Below are positions 28,682 through 40,539 of a stretch of DNA of 64,000 nucleotides, one piece after another. Each line of letters starts with the position of its first letter. The stretch's first letter is position 1. This DNA comes from Diprion similis. Taxonomy: Eukaryota; Arthropoda; Insecta; Hymenoptera; Diprionidae. The DNA lies in assembly GCF_021155765.1 (NCBI RefSeq), contig NC_060110.1:5084001-5148000 (forward strand). The letters are read 5' to 3'. The notes beneath the pieces are model-generated. The model worked only from the letters and a program-made list of their open reading frames with translations. It had not been told where the DNA came from and did no database searches. The translations under genes and the position numbers were made by a program.

Positions 28682-30875
28682 ATTTACGTTTCACTGCACT
28701 TGTTATATACAATTCACTACGATCAAAGTGCATATTGCTCACCAGTGACGAAGGTGACGCAACTAAAAATTTGGGATTTTTTAGTACAAGCAAATAACTG
28801 TGAGTAAAAGCCTTGCATAGTTATGGAACTTACCTGTTGTTTTCTGCTCTGTAACTGCCAATTTAGCAACTACAGAAACTTCAGTTTTCAAGCTTACAGA
28901 TTCGAAGTTTGCAAATCTAAATATGATCCAATTTTTTTAGGCGTGTTACCCTCGTCGCTGGGGTGCGATATAACGACTTGATCGAGGGGTGCCTATATCA
29001 ACCGTTCGTTTTCCTGTATTTAGAAGTATTACCAGTGTTAATCAATGTTATGCAAGGGTTTTGTCAATGGGGTGTGTGGAATTTTGACGAAGTCATAGAT
29101 TTGGGTGGTATCGTTTTCTATAAGAATTTATTTTAGCACAAAAACATTGTAGGTATACATTTAGAAAATAATGTTATTCCATTAAAAATTAAGTATTATA
29201 AATGCAAAATAATTTATCTATAAAATTTAAATATTTCAAGAGTCCAAATATTTGGAGTTTATTTTATGGTTTTAATAAAATGCTCGTATAAAATTTCAAT
29301 TTCAGAGTTTAAAACTTTTTTTTGTCAACTTTTTTCGACATCGTCGTTACAATGCCAAATGTATTTTTGTAAAAAGTATTTTTTGCAGTGAATTATTCAA
29401 GACCCAGAGTTATCGAGTGTAATATACTAGCATTCGTAAGTGTAATCAATAGTGTATATATATATATGTATATACAAATATACGCATGTATGCGCAAAAT
29501 TTAAACTGTACTTCGTTTTGGCATACTTGATAAAAATCGTTGCTTTCTTGAATTCTCGTATATTAATGCCAATTACGTTCATAAATAAAAATTTTACGAA
29601 AATATGAGAAGTACATGAAGAAAATCGTATTTTTTATATAAAAACAATTGAAAAGAAGAAAAAAGTAACATTTTCTCTTCAATATCAACGAACAATTCTG
29701 GCTTTCGGTAATTATTTGCATTCATTCCGTATAGCGAGTGAGTACGTCTGTGATGTGGAGTTTAAATCAGTGGTTTAAATCCACAGCGAGAGAGCGAGAG
29801 AGAGAGTGAGATGGCACGGTTTCCCTGCGACGGCGAATAGGCTGTGATGTGGGTGATTTATTGAATTTCCGAGAAAATCATGTTGACGTTCAACTACTTT
29901 TGTTTTGAAATTTAACATTCGAACTGCGCCTTTGAAGAAACAAACATTGGCATGTGTGATCGCAACAGTCGTTAAATAATCCCTAAACACCACCGCACAC
30001 ATGTATATAACCGCGAGTTTTATCCACTGCAAACGTTATACCGTTTTCGTCTCGCGATGTTATTACATCGTGGGTATTGTGCTAGTTATAATCACATTTC
30101 TACGCTAAATAACAATATTTCACGCAATCATATAAAAACGAAGGAATATTTATTCCGACGATGCTTTTCTTCGTAGTGAAGAATTATATGTTTATATGTA
30201 CTCGATTATAAACCTAGATATTCTTTTATTTCGGTTTATCATTTTTTTCGACGATTATTTATGGAGGTATTCATGAATCGTAAACAATGTATGTTGACAT
30301 TTCGGTGAGACATATGTGATTATGATTTTAATAAAACGTATAATACAATAAATAAGATTTAATGATCGGTTGAAGGTCTTCAGACATTTTTCGTGTAATC
30401 ATTTCACTCGCAATTCTGATATTTTGGTAAAATTTTTTTCCATTTACAATCGCTGAGTATTTTCTTACGAAATTTATGATAGCAAACTTTTTAACGAAAT
30501 TCTACATTACAATTTTAAAACAAACGAATTTACATGAATTTCCAACAAAGTTATAATTGCGTATAATTTCTCAATACAAAAATACGGTGGTGATGTAAAA
30601 TCTACATATTTTAGGTCAGATTGTCTTCAATCGCGTATGTAAGCATATGCAAATTGATATATGAAAGCACACATTACTATATTTATGTGTAATCATTTCC
30701 ATCGGCACAAAGCGGATATGTCAGAAATCTGCATACGTATAACTGTGTTTACCACAGTATTTATACATGGACGATAAGAATTCGAACGTTGAAAAAATTC
30801 CTACTATAAAATTCTTACATTTTATAAATAATAGATAACAATTGATTACATGTCATTAAATTTCTTCTTCAGCGA

Positions 30876-33800
30876 CTATCGCAAAGAAAATTTTTTATCG
30901 TCCGTTTTTATTTCATTTATGAATTCATTTGTCACCGATGTTACCTTGGGGACACTAGGTGACGGTGACTTTCGTAATATGTTGTCAATCGTGAACATCG
31001 TTGATTTGATACACCGTTCCGGAGGGCTGGTATACTTTGATTCGTCTCTTCTTATTGCATCTTGATCAAATGCTGATGCCAAGTTCTGTTCTGTCGCGAG
31101 AGGTTCTTGAAGACGGCTACTCGACGTTGGTACCAGAAAGTCGGGACCCATCTGTGAACAAACACTTGTTTAGCGATTTCATTTATCGGACATCATTCGC
31201 GTACAGCTTTGCGATTTTTCAGAATTTAAATTATACCCCCGAGCGTCGCTAATTTCGATCGATGATTTTTTTTGTACGCAAATATTGCATGTGCCTTCAT
31301 GTTAATTCGCTTGCAGACGATTCGATACTTCTAGAAAATATTTACCTTCGCAATTATCGATTAAAATATAATACGCATTCGCGAAGCTGTCTCTGCGTGC
31401 TACGAGAGAAATTTCCATTTGTGTTTAATCTACAGTTCTTAGCTATCATCATTGTTCAACATTACCGAAATCAGTTTTGTAATTGTAACTATAAAAGCTA
31501 GCTTGCGTTTCTTTTTTGATTATCGTTACTCGTACTTTATTTCTTTGTTACTATAATTGTGATAATTTAATTGTTGTGCAACAAAAAATTGACGGTAAGG
31601 TCTTATTTGACAGAAAAAATTTAGTGAATTTGAAAAAAAAAAAACAATTACAGATTTAATGTCGCGCAATAACCAGAGGATTGAGTATAATTAACAACTA
31701 TAACAATATCAAATAGTTTCTTGTACCACATTTTCTTGTATTTTGGAGAATATTTTGAATCATCATTTTAACTATGATCATTTTAGTGCCGAATTTTTGG
31801 TAACTGTGACTATATAAAATGAAATTTTTCAAATTGCTAATTGAACTTGACTTGAAATCTTCAAAATCAATGTCCTGTACGTTGAATAGAAATATCGTTT
31901 GCTACTGAAACTAGTCATTAACTATACAATCACTATAATTGATAACAATCGAATGTTTCTTCAAGGGGAAATTATTATATCTAATTCAGATTAAATTTCA
32001 TAATTGCGCGCTGCCATGATCATTTTAAAATATGATTAGTGGTTCTTGTGACCATTAGTTGTTTCCATTTACTGGAGTTTGTGGTTAGCTGTTTCAATTA
32101 GTTGGAATAAAAACAATACCAATGGTGGGAATTTTATTTCGATATCTTAAAATTCTAGAGGATTTAAAAAAATTAATTATACAAAGCAACAGATCGAATC
32201 GGTATGAAAGATTTTTCCAAAAAAATGATTTCTATTTTCTATGGAATAATTATTCTAGCTTGGGATGTCTTTATAATATCCTTGCATGAGTTTTACTGAT
32301 TATTCGTAGAGTATACAGTATTCGATTGTGATTACAGTATTACGGTAAAACCATTTAAAATGTGATGGGAAAACGTCTTCTTTATACTCTATGATGCGTA
32401 GTGCGGTTCATTCTATTTCTGTCACTCTGCAAGTGCTGGCATATCAGCCCTTTGTTTGTATATAACGCTGATGCTAGGTGTACTATACTTCATAGAACGG
32501 GCTAATGCCGACACTCAGGACCGGCGACTTCTAAAAATTCCAATTATGGTGTTTAATCGGCAAAGGGCACGAAGACGTTGGCTAATTTAGCGGATATCAT
32601 ATTTCAAAACTTATATTATCCATAATTAGGTCGCAATGGTATGAAACCAATTTGTGAAATGTTTTTTCACAAAATTTCATTATTATATGGAACACGTACA
32701 GAATTATTACAATAGCTATTTATGTGGCATGCCCATAAACCGCCTGTTTTTTTGGCAAGGATAAAGATTTCAGGACGAGCTGAAGGCGAGCCGGAATCGA
32801 GCCGGAATCGAGTACTGAAATTATCCGAGCCAAAAAACGGTTTACGGGCATGCCACATACAATATTTTTTACGGTATGGGCATTGAAAAGCAAAACGAAG
32901 AGTGAGGTTATGTCGCGATCTCTTCGACGAAGCTACTTTATTCGCCAGTTTGGGATGCGCACTTCGAACTGCGCATCAAAACTGCGGAATAAAGACCTTA
33001 TTCCGAGGGGATAAGACGAGGGGGTAAATCGCTATTTTTCGCACCAGTGTGCGTAAAATTCAATTTTCTATACACCTCTATATTCGGGGTGTAAAATTCT
33101 ACTTTTCTCAACACTGTGCGTAAAAGTAGAATTTTACGCACGCTGTTGCGAAAATAAATTTTGTAGAATTTCAATCAATATCAGTCAATATCTAATCGCA
33201 TCGGAAAATGCGATTAACGTAACCCGGATAATTCATAGAACCGGAAAAAAAATTCACTGGAGGAAATGCAGATTATTTCTGTTTATTACAGAATGGCTCG
33301 GTTCACATGTATAATATCGTAGAAAAATTGGTGGAGACCTTGAGACGATTGTTTGAAAACTCATGAAGTTTAAAAGAAAATAAGAAAATTTGTTTTAGGA
33401 AATTGTAGAAATTTTCAAGGCATCGCGCTCTTGCTTATATATAAAGAATTTGTTACATGCAAAATTCAGAATATTTGGTAATATTTTGATGAAATTCAGG
33501 GAATCGATTTTCTGAAAAATATTTGCAGAGAAGTGCATAGGAAGTAAAAGAATATTTTATGGACCGAGTCACAATTTTCTAGAATACTCTTTAACCTTTT
33601 TTAATTTTTCACCATTAACAAAAAATACAATTATAAGTATTATGGGTATATATAAGATTTCTCAATTTTTTTCCTTCTCTTTTTGAATCATTAAATTTCT
33701 CTTTCTATTACCTTAACTTACGCATGTATTTATTGTCTGGTAGAGGGGTGAAAATTTTGTGATCTTAATGTATAACCCAAACCAAAATTATAAAAAATGT

Positions 33801-36800
33801 TATATCTTTTCAAACTCTCGTCAATTTTGTATCTGCAGGAAAAGTTGTCAGCTTTGATGTAAGAGATAATGAAAACTAAAATTTGTTTATCACGCTTTGC
33901 TTTTCCCTTCGTATACATAACTCACAAGTTTTATTATAAAAATTTTTTTTTGTATATCTGTTAGTTTTTTTTAGATATTCGACCGGGGTGATCGGAACTG
34001 AAATTTTTGACAGTCTATACGATATCCTGGCTGATAAACTTCCTGGTGAAATATTAATCACAAAAATTACCGAAATCATTTGCTGAAACTATTTTTGGTT
34101 TCTATTTTCAATTTGATAAGAATTTGTGTGTTCCAATTTTTTACTACATTCGATATATAATGTGACTTGAATTCGGAGATCATCGCGTGTGTTTCGTGAT
34201 TACTGCAGCGTTTCAATGAAATGATAAAGAGACTGCAACGCTGACGTTAGAATCTGCAACTGCATTGTGGTAATATCGTTGATCTAGTGGGATAAATTTG
34301 ATTAATTGAGTAACGAATGTTCACTGTCAGGAACGAAGTGATCGCGTTCCGTGCTATAAACACGTGGATAACAATGACATTGGCATAACTTGTGTCGTAT
34401 TGTTATTTCGAATAGAGCAGAAAGATGAAATGATTACGAAGCTCATACCTCGAGTCCGGTGCTTGTAAGAGAAAACAACGTGCGTTCATATACATTACAC
34501 ATACGTACGCATTATGTGTACATACATCAAAGCCATATTAGTCGATGCAAGAAAGTGAAGGTGAAATGATTTTTTCCGTTAGATAGCTTAGAAGAGAAGC
34601 AAACGCTGAGCAAAGCAACTTTCCAACATTACTGAGTTCAAGAACCATTCATTGTCGGCTCATATTCTTCAACCGTTACACGAAGAATATAATGATATTG
34701 TAAAAAGTGCATTGTCATGTAGCAATTTGTGGCACGCGCTTCGGAAATATCGTTACAGTAAATTGGTTGTAAACACTGTAGTTAAAATTATGTACACTTA
34801 CGTTGGGATATCTTTATATCGTGAAGTTTTTATCTTGGGTATAATTAAGGTCTCGTTGATTGTATGGAGAATATTTGATTTGAAAATTTTTTTGTAAAAC
34901 GCATTGAATTACTGCTTGTCAACTAAACAATCATAGATTCATATCGATTTGAGGAAGACATTAATTGTACACTTTTTGAAGAAATATTATCGGATACCTG
35001 CTAAAAACAAAAACTAAAAATCAAATAAGTTATTACTGAAAATAAGACCAGCACCACGTGGCGTTAAATGTTATTCAAATTTTCTTAAAGTTTTTACGGA
35101 TAAACAACATAAAACAAAATTTTCTAAAACTTTATCTTATTGTTAGCGATCGAAGGAAATAGAAAGGTGTTGCAACTTTGTTACTAAGTATTACTTTGTA
35201 TTATGCTAATCAGACTGTTTGTATTGATTTTACCTATAATTTTTTTATTCAATTTGTTGGATTTAATGTTTCTAATTTGTCAATGACATGTCAATTTATA
35301 TCGTCAATTGAGTGCTTTTTATACAGAGTGAGTAGGTAATGGTCGAATGGTATAACGCGCATGCGCTAAAATTCTAGAGCAAAAGCAGTGATGTGATTGT
35401 TTTATCAGGTTCACCAACCGTTATAAGTCCAGATAACGGATCACCGCGATGTATGTAACCTTAAAAATGTTGGTCATCCTGACAAAGCAACTACCATAAA
35501 TAATAATATAATTGCTTCGAGATTGAAAAAAACATTTGATTGAATAGAGTATACTTGTGAATACAAAATCTCGATTTTAATTTGATGAAACTAATGAAAT
35601 AGTTATACTTGTTTCGTGATATTATAAAAATAACGAAGCAGCTTCTGGAAGATTGAGTTGAATTGTTTCATACAAATTGCTAATTCAATTCGGTGGATGA
35701 ATTGTCGGGAAATTTACCAACTTATGAGAGTTACTAATCGGTTACCGCAATCAAATATCACGTTGTATATTAAATCTAAAAAATATTTTATTGAACTAGC
35801 AAAATACTCTCTGTGTCGTCTTGAAAATCCTTTCTTTAAAAAAAAAAAAAGTTGAATTTGAACAAATTACGATGACACAAGGTAACAATAAGATAATAAC
35901 AATTTGTGGAAAGGTTTTTATCTCACACTACATATATTTCTGAGTGTAAAATTGTAATTGTTGAAAAATATCTGTTGTACTGTACTTGTAAAAATCTATT
36001 TTTTTCCACTTTAAAGATAAATGTTTTTAAACTCTTTTCCACCGATCTACGGAGATCTCCATTGTGGACAGAATATGTATATAAGCGTTAAAATCGGATG
36101 AAAACCACCTGCACTGTTTAAACATTTTGAAGCTCTGCTTATTAAAAAATTTTCCTCAAGGGTTACTAACTCAAGGAAGTCATAAATTTAACGGTTAAAA
36201 ATTAAATTGTACATCAAAGGAACTTAAACTTGAAGGTTTTTAATATGACGCAAGGAATCAATCGAGGTAATTAAAATCACTGACAATCACGTATGATAAC
36301 GTTGAACGAGTCTCGTGGCAAATGTTAGAAATCATGCAAATCTTTGTGAGTCTTTTGGAAGAAGTTAAATGGTTTCAATACATTAACATTCTGCTGATTC
36401 CCACGATCTTTTGCACGTGCTATCGTTGATTTCCAATTTACCAATAGCGATTCACAATGATTTCTAATGATTTCCTAACGTTATAGATCACTTTCAAGCA
36501 TTGTTGCGCTTTTCTGTGATTTTAAATCGCCAGGAATGCTCGGAAATCAATGGATATTATCAGGGATAAAATTGAAAAGCTCAATAAAAATCACATAATA
36601 ATGTAAAAATCGATGGAAATCGCTGAAATCAATGTTAATCGTTTAATTACGCGCGGATGCGAATTTTTACCACCGGTGAAGGGTTCGTGTTTCGTTTATA
36701 ATACGTCAGATGAAATCACCAGAGCGATTATCGTTATTATGATCGGGTTTTGGAATAATTTTTTGAATTTCATTCTTACTAGTCGATTCGGGATATTTTG

Positions 36801-37922
36801 AATTGGAATCAACGCTAATAAAAAATTGAAATTGCAGTTGATTCTAACTAATGAAATAATTAATAGCTGACAATGGATGGTACAAATTTGCACTTTTAGC
36901 AAATCGTGGATCCATACGCGCTGCATTGAATGTATCATCGAAGGGTTAACGAATCGGTATCATTAATTGTATTTCCAAATGATTGGAAATTATTGTTCAT
37001 TAGATATGCACAATATCTTAGCTCGTTTTATTCAAATTTGCTCAGAATCATTAATTAATCACGAAGTATGAATGGCGATACAAATAACAGTCCGATGAAT
37101 ATATCTTGAGTAGTTTTTTCTCTTACAATTCATGACGATTCGCCCTTAAGGGGGTTGACTTAAGTGCTCGTCTTCGACGTTCACGTACATACATATCTCC
37201 AGATATCAAAGTCCACATATATCTTAAACGGAAAAACGGTTCAACAGCCCATTCTATACACAATTCCGTACAAATTGACTGTCATAAATTTTCAGAATTG
37301 TGTATAGAATTCGACTGTCGAGCTCTTTTTTGCGTTCACGATACATGGACTTTGATATCCAACGTTAAACCCCCTTAAGTCACAAGCAACTTACCGGCAT
37401 GCCAGAAGCAGAATTTGCCTGATGTTTATGCTGCGAGAAATTCCTTTGCCTCCGGGTCCTTCTTCGCCTGTAATTCCCATGTTCGAACATTTCGCTCGCG
37501 GAAGGGTCTAGTGCCCAGTAGCTACCTTTGCCGCCGCAGTGTTCACCCTCGACGACGTTCGCCTTGTCGCGAGGTATCTTCACGAAGCAATCGTTCAGGC
37601 TAAGGTTGTGTCTGATGCTGTTCTGCCAGCCTTGCCGGTTGTCTCGATAATAAGGAAACCTTTCCATAATGAACCTGTATATCCCCGACAAAGTGAGTCG
37701 CTGTTTCGGCGACGAGTTTATCGCCATCGCTATCAGCGCGATGTACGAATACGGGGGCTTCTCGTACCTCGGGGGTGGCTTGTAACGTGGAATTGGAAAG
37801 GCCCATGTCAGTTGCGAGAGGTAGGACGTGTTGATCATCGGTTGGGCCCCGATAATCGGTGCACCGTTTATCGCGAAGTATCCCGTCAGGGCCGGACACC
37901 CTGAGGCGAAGATCTCGTCCAT
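30876..37922 (-). CDS. FoxL1: Forkhead transcription factor, FoxL1-like
   Basis: Two minus-strand exons, 37395-37922 and 30876-31151, join in phase 0 over a 6,243-bp intron to give 267 aa. The donor is CCG/GTAAGT and the acceptor is TTCACAG/ATG. The forkhead domain spans about residues 55-155, with [16 protein letters not shown], the recognition helix [20 protein letters not shown], and GKGSYW closing wing 1, then [11 protein letters not shown]. The wing-1 loop ([12 protein letters not shown]) is several residues longer than in most Fox proteins. Exon 2 carries FTIDNIL at residues 229-235, an eh1-type Groucho-binding motif typical of several Fox classes, which argues strongly that the exon belongs here. 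The domain most resembles FoxL1 (Drosophila fd64A) in my recollection; the class call is less sure than the family. It is expected to act as a nuclear, sequence-specific, probably repressive regulator in development. The intron carries repeats, one close to the donor. Confidence 0.92.
32711..33005 (+). mobile_element. Double-hairpin element, copy 1 (truncated)
   Basis: It begins AATAGCTATTTATGTGGCAT, as do copies 2 and 3, and is nearly identical to them up to 33005, where the last 90 or so bases are missing. An 11-base tandem duplication (around GAGCCGGAATC) shifts the reading frame that stays open in the other copies. It lies in the FoxL1 intron. Confidence 0.85.
33033..33156. repeat. Inverted repeat next to element copy 1
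   Basis: TATTTTTCGCACCAGTGTGCGTAAAATT on the left is repeated inverted at 33128-33156, and GTGCGTAAAA occurs again inside (about 33117). The segment abuts the broken end of the double-hairpin element, so it may mark the rearrangement. No ORF. Confidence 0.55.
37150..37374. mobile_element. piggyBac-type MITE with TTAA target duplication
   Basis: The element starts GGGGGTTGACTTAAG, ends in AACCCCC, and is flanked on both sides by TTAA (37146-37149 and 37375-37378). Inner arms also pair: GATATCAAAGTCCA and ATTCTATACACAATTC both recur inverted, giving arms of about 105 bp. Exact TTAA duplication is the hallmark of piggyBac-type transposition. The right TTAA lies 16 bases into the FoxL1 intron, beside the donor. 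A lone similar end (CCCCCTTAA) occurs near 39027. Confidence 0.85.
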
Positions 37923-38208
37923 TTTTCGGCGTTTTCGAAACTTTACCGACGAGAATAAACTGCGGCATACATCCCGGAAATTTTGGGCCCAAAATGAAAG
38001 AACGAACGCGGGGTAAACTTGGTTAATTCTTCGCGGATGTCGAGGGAATCGGCGGCGAATACCTCTGGGAGCAATTCACTAATGAAGGGTGGACGGTGTG
38101 GTTTATTCCTCGGGGAAGTTACACGCTCGGCTCCGCCCATCGGGGAAGAGGCATCTTCGAGGGGGAGGCGCCGCCGAGCAGCCGCGACCGCACTACGTGT
38201 TTTATTGC

Positions 38209-38268
38209 TGTTTACACATATGCTGTCCTAACACCCACGCCGGCAGTAACCCGGGCTATATGTAAACA
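38209..38268. promoter_or_regulatory. Paired forkhead-binding consensus upstream of FoxL1
   Basis: TGTTTAC at 38209-38215 and TGTAAACA at 38261-38268 are opposite-orientation copies of the core forkhead site GTAAACA, about 290-345 bases upstream of the FoxL1 start codon. Such sites could serve autoregulation. Seven-base sites can occur by chance in AT-rich DNA, though this stretch is GC-rich. Confidence 0.35.
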
Positions 38269-38822
38269 AAGTTGCGGTAATTATACCGAAACCGCGGTTC
38301 CCGGAACAGTCGCCTTTTTCTATCCACCCTCGGCACCGCTCACACGAACGATTCCCCCGATGCCGACGACGCTTGTCGTTTCAGTTGCTATACCGGTTCT
38401 CTGCACGCTAGTGTGCATCTTCTTATTGATGCGGTACTGGGGTCAGAAAATGACCTTACATTTAATCGTTAGATTATGTTTTTGATTTTAAAGGAAATAT
38501 TCTTTTTTTGATTTCTTTTCTTCTTTTTGCTGGAACGATTAGGTAGGAAAAATTCTGTTCCGTTGCCGGAAAGATTCATGGAAAGTATAATTGGTAGAGG
38601 ATATTTGGTTGTACTTGGATAGAAGAAGTTATTCAAGGTTGAAAGATTTTCTATTTTTATTTCGGAAAATCTTTTTTGTTCAATCTGAAGAGAAAATGTG
38701 TTTAATTGATAACAAATTTTGTTCGATTTTAAAGTTGTTGTACGTATATCCAAGTATTTCAAACACGAAAAAGGAGTTCACAGCTCCATTATTCTTTACG
38801 CAATTCTGAACAAAAATACTCT

Positions 38823-38940
38823 GATGAATTTTCATTTGACGACGATATGAAGAAATGGCATGGACTATACGAAATCGCAATTGTAAATTCGTAGAATTCA
38901 TGCCATTTCTTTGTTTCTGCGTCAACTGAAAATGCATTGG
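38823..38940. repeat. Long imperfect hairpin upstream of FoxL1
   Basis: ATTTTCATTTGACG with GAAGAAATGGCATG on the left pairs with CATGCCATTTC and CGTCAACTGAAAAT on the right, around a loop of about 35 bases. No ORF. It could be a small foldback element or a hairpin precursor. Confidence 0.55.
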
Positions 38941-39400
38941 ACTGTTTTTGTTCATAGTTCTGTGTAAAATGGGGCTACTTGGGGATATTTGAAGGTACAC
39001 ACGTGAACGTCAAAATCGACCAGGTCACCCCCTTAAGAAATTCAGTTGATTTAGAAAAAACATCTTTTAATTATTCACGGGTTTTCGGTCAGTCAGCATT
39101 CAGTAAAAATTTCGATCCGGCTGCAATTCGAATGTGTTGGATTTTAATTTTAATTAAATTTCTGGCCCGTAGGTTTCACCATTCACGAGAAATAGGTTGA
39201 TCGATTTTATCACGTTTTCGGATCGAACTTCTGTCTTTGAATTTTCAGCGCTTGCTGGTGCCGCAAAAAATATGAAAGAATATGTTTTTGCATGTGCAAA
39301 AACGTCTGTCGTTCCGAACATGAAACATACGTTTTAAGGTTGATCTTCAGGAATTGCCTGCATACCTACGCGAAATTCTGATATTTTCAATCCGTACGTA

Positions 39401-39625
39401 CGTTAAGGATGAAACTGAAGCTTGGAGTCATAGTTAGCGGCCAAACATGTTAAACTTTTTGGAAATACAAAGATGTTGTTTAGTTTTATCCTCATAATTC
39501 TATGAAAGTATCGGGGGTTTAAGGTATATCATAAAATTTTGATTTTCGGACATCATTACCTTATTCGAATGAATATTAGAACGTTTGGCCGCTAATTCTG
39601 ACTACTATAGCTTCAGCCTCTTAGG
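39401..39625. mobile_element. Foldback element with TAGCGGCCAAAC arms
   Basis: Arms of about 50 bases are inverted: left GAAACTGAAGCTTGGAGTCA then TTAGCGGCCAAAC, right the complement (GTTTGGCCGCTAATT, then AGCTTCAGCC). The roughly 125-base centre is unique and non-coding. No target duplication is clear. Confidence 0.55.
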
Positions 39626-40504
39626 TTGAGGTCATGAAAATAATTTCTTTTTTCTTTTTTTGGTATGAAAAAGTAGACGTTTTGAAATTTTTTGAGCGGA
39701 GTGGAAATGGCATTATAGAAATATGGTTTTTTTTTTCTTTCTTTTAAATAAAACGAGCCAATGTAGGTTAAAATCGAACGAATCTAATGCATTTTGAACT
39801 ATTTTGGAGCGTGTTGAAATGACGTATCGACAAATCTAAGTTTCTGTACATAATTCCAATACTTTCGAGTTTCAAATTTTCTAACCAGTTAATGTAGCAC
39901 TCTCTCCTGATGAAATCAGTAAAAAGTATCGTTTTCAGCTCAACCAATCTCTTTATACCACAAATGTAAAGATACGTACTTATTTCGCTTTCTAATTCGT
40001 GGAATTTCATGGTTTCGTTATATGGATATATGAGACCAATATCAGGAACGTGATATTAGCAAAACCAGAACCTTTTTCGTACCCTTCGTACAAAATGGAG
40101 GATTAAGCCGACCTTCCAAGGTCTCAGAAGATAACTTATATATAACATATTAATATTAAAATGACGCCAGTCGACTGTCGTCTATTTTGCAAAATTCGGC
40201 GAAGAAACGAGTGAATAATAAACTTTTACCTACATGTAACGCATGGAATGAAGCACCTTTTGGATTCGTGAAAAAAAAAAAATCCTATACTTAGGACAGA
40301 TTTCAAGTTCGGCGAAATCTAACGTTTAGATCGTCTTCTAGCAAAAAATAAAAAGGAAAAAAAAAAGAAAGAAAGAAATACAAAAACTCCCCCAACCTGA
40401 AACAGTATAATTCTTATCTACACGTGTGATGCATGGGTATGAGCTACACTCCATTCTCGTTGATGCTACGCGTCGCGAAGTCGTCGCTGGCCGACTTCCA
40501 TGGC

Positions 40505-40539
40505 GTGCTACGTGCTACGTGCTACGTGCTACGTGCTAC
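40505..40539 (+). repeat. (GTGCTAC)5 tandem repeat
   Basis: Five perfect copies of a 7-base unit, in a locally less AT-rich patch. A likely length-variable locus; no gene context. Confidence 0.9.

Larger units (their letters stand above)
26624..30875. other. Intergenic region Gmd to FoxL1 3' end
   Basis: No coding sequence is supported. The stretch contains two inverted-repeat elements (26828-26990 and 28484-28681), short TA and TATA microsatellites (about 27810 and 29455), a GAGA run near 29795, and otherwise AT-rich unique-looking DNA. Gmd's 3' UTR occupies an unknown first part. Confidence 0.5.

Noticed and set aside
37539-37904. 121-codon plus-strand frame across the forkhead exon
   Set aside because: It is the antisense of the FoxL1 coding exon; the minus-strand frame has the forkhead domain and this one has no recognisable motif.
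37600-37992. 130-codon minus-strand frame overlapping FoxL1 exon 1 in another frame
   Set aside because: It is a shifted reading of the same exon with no domain. GC-rich coding sequence often leaves alternative frames open.
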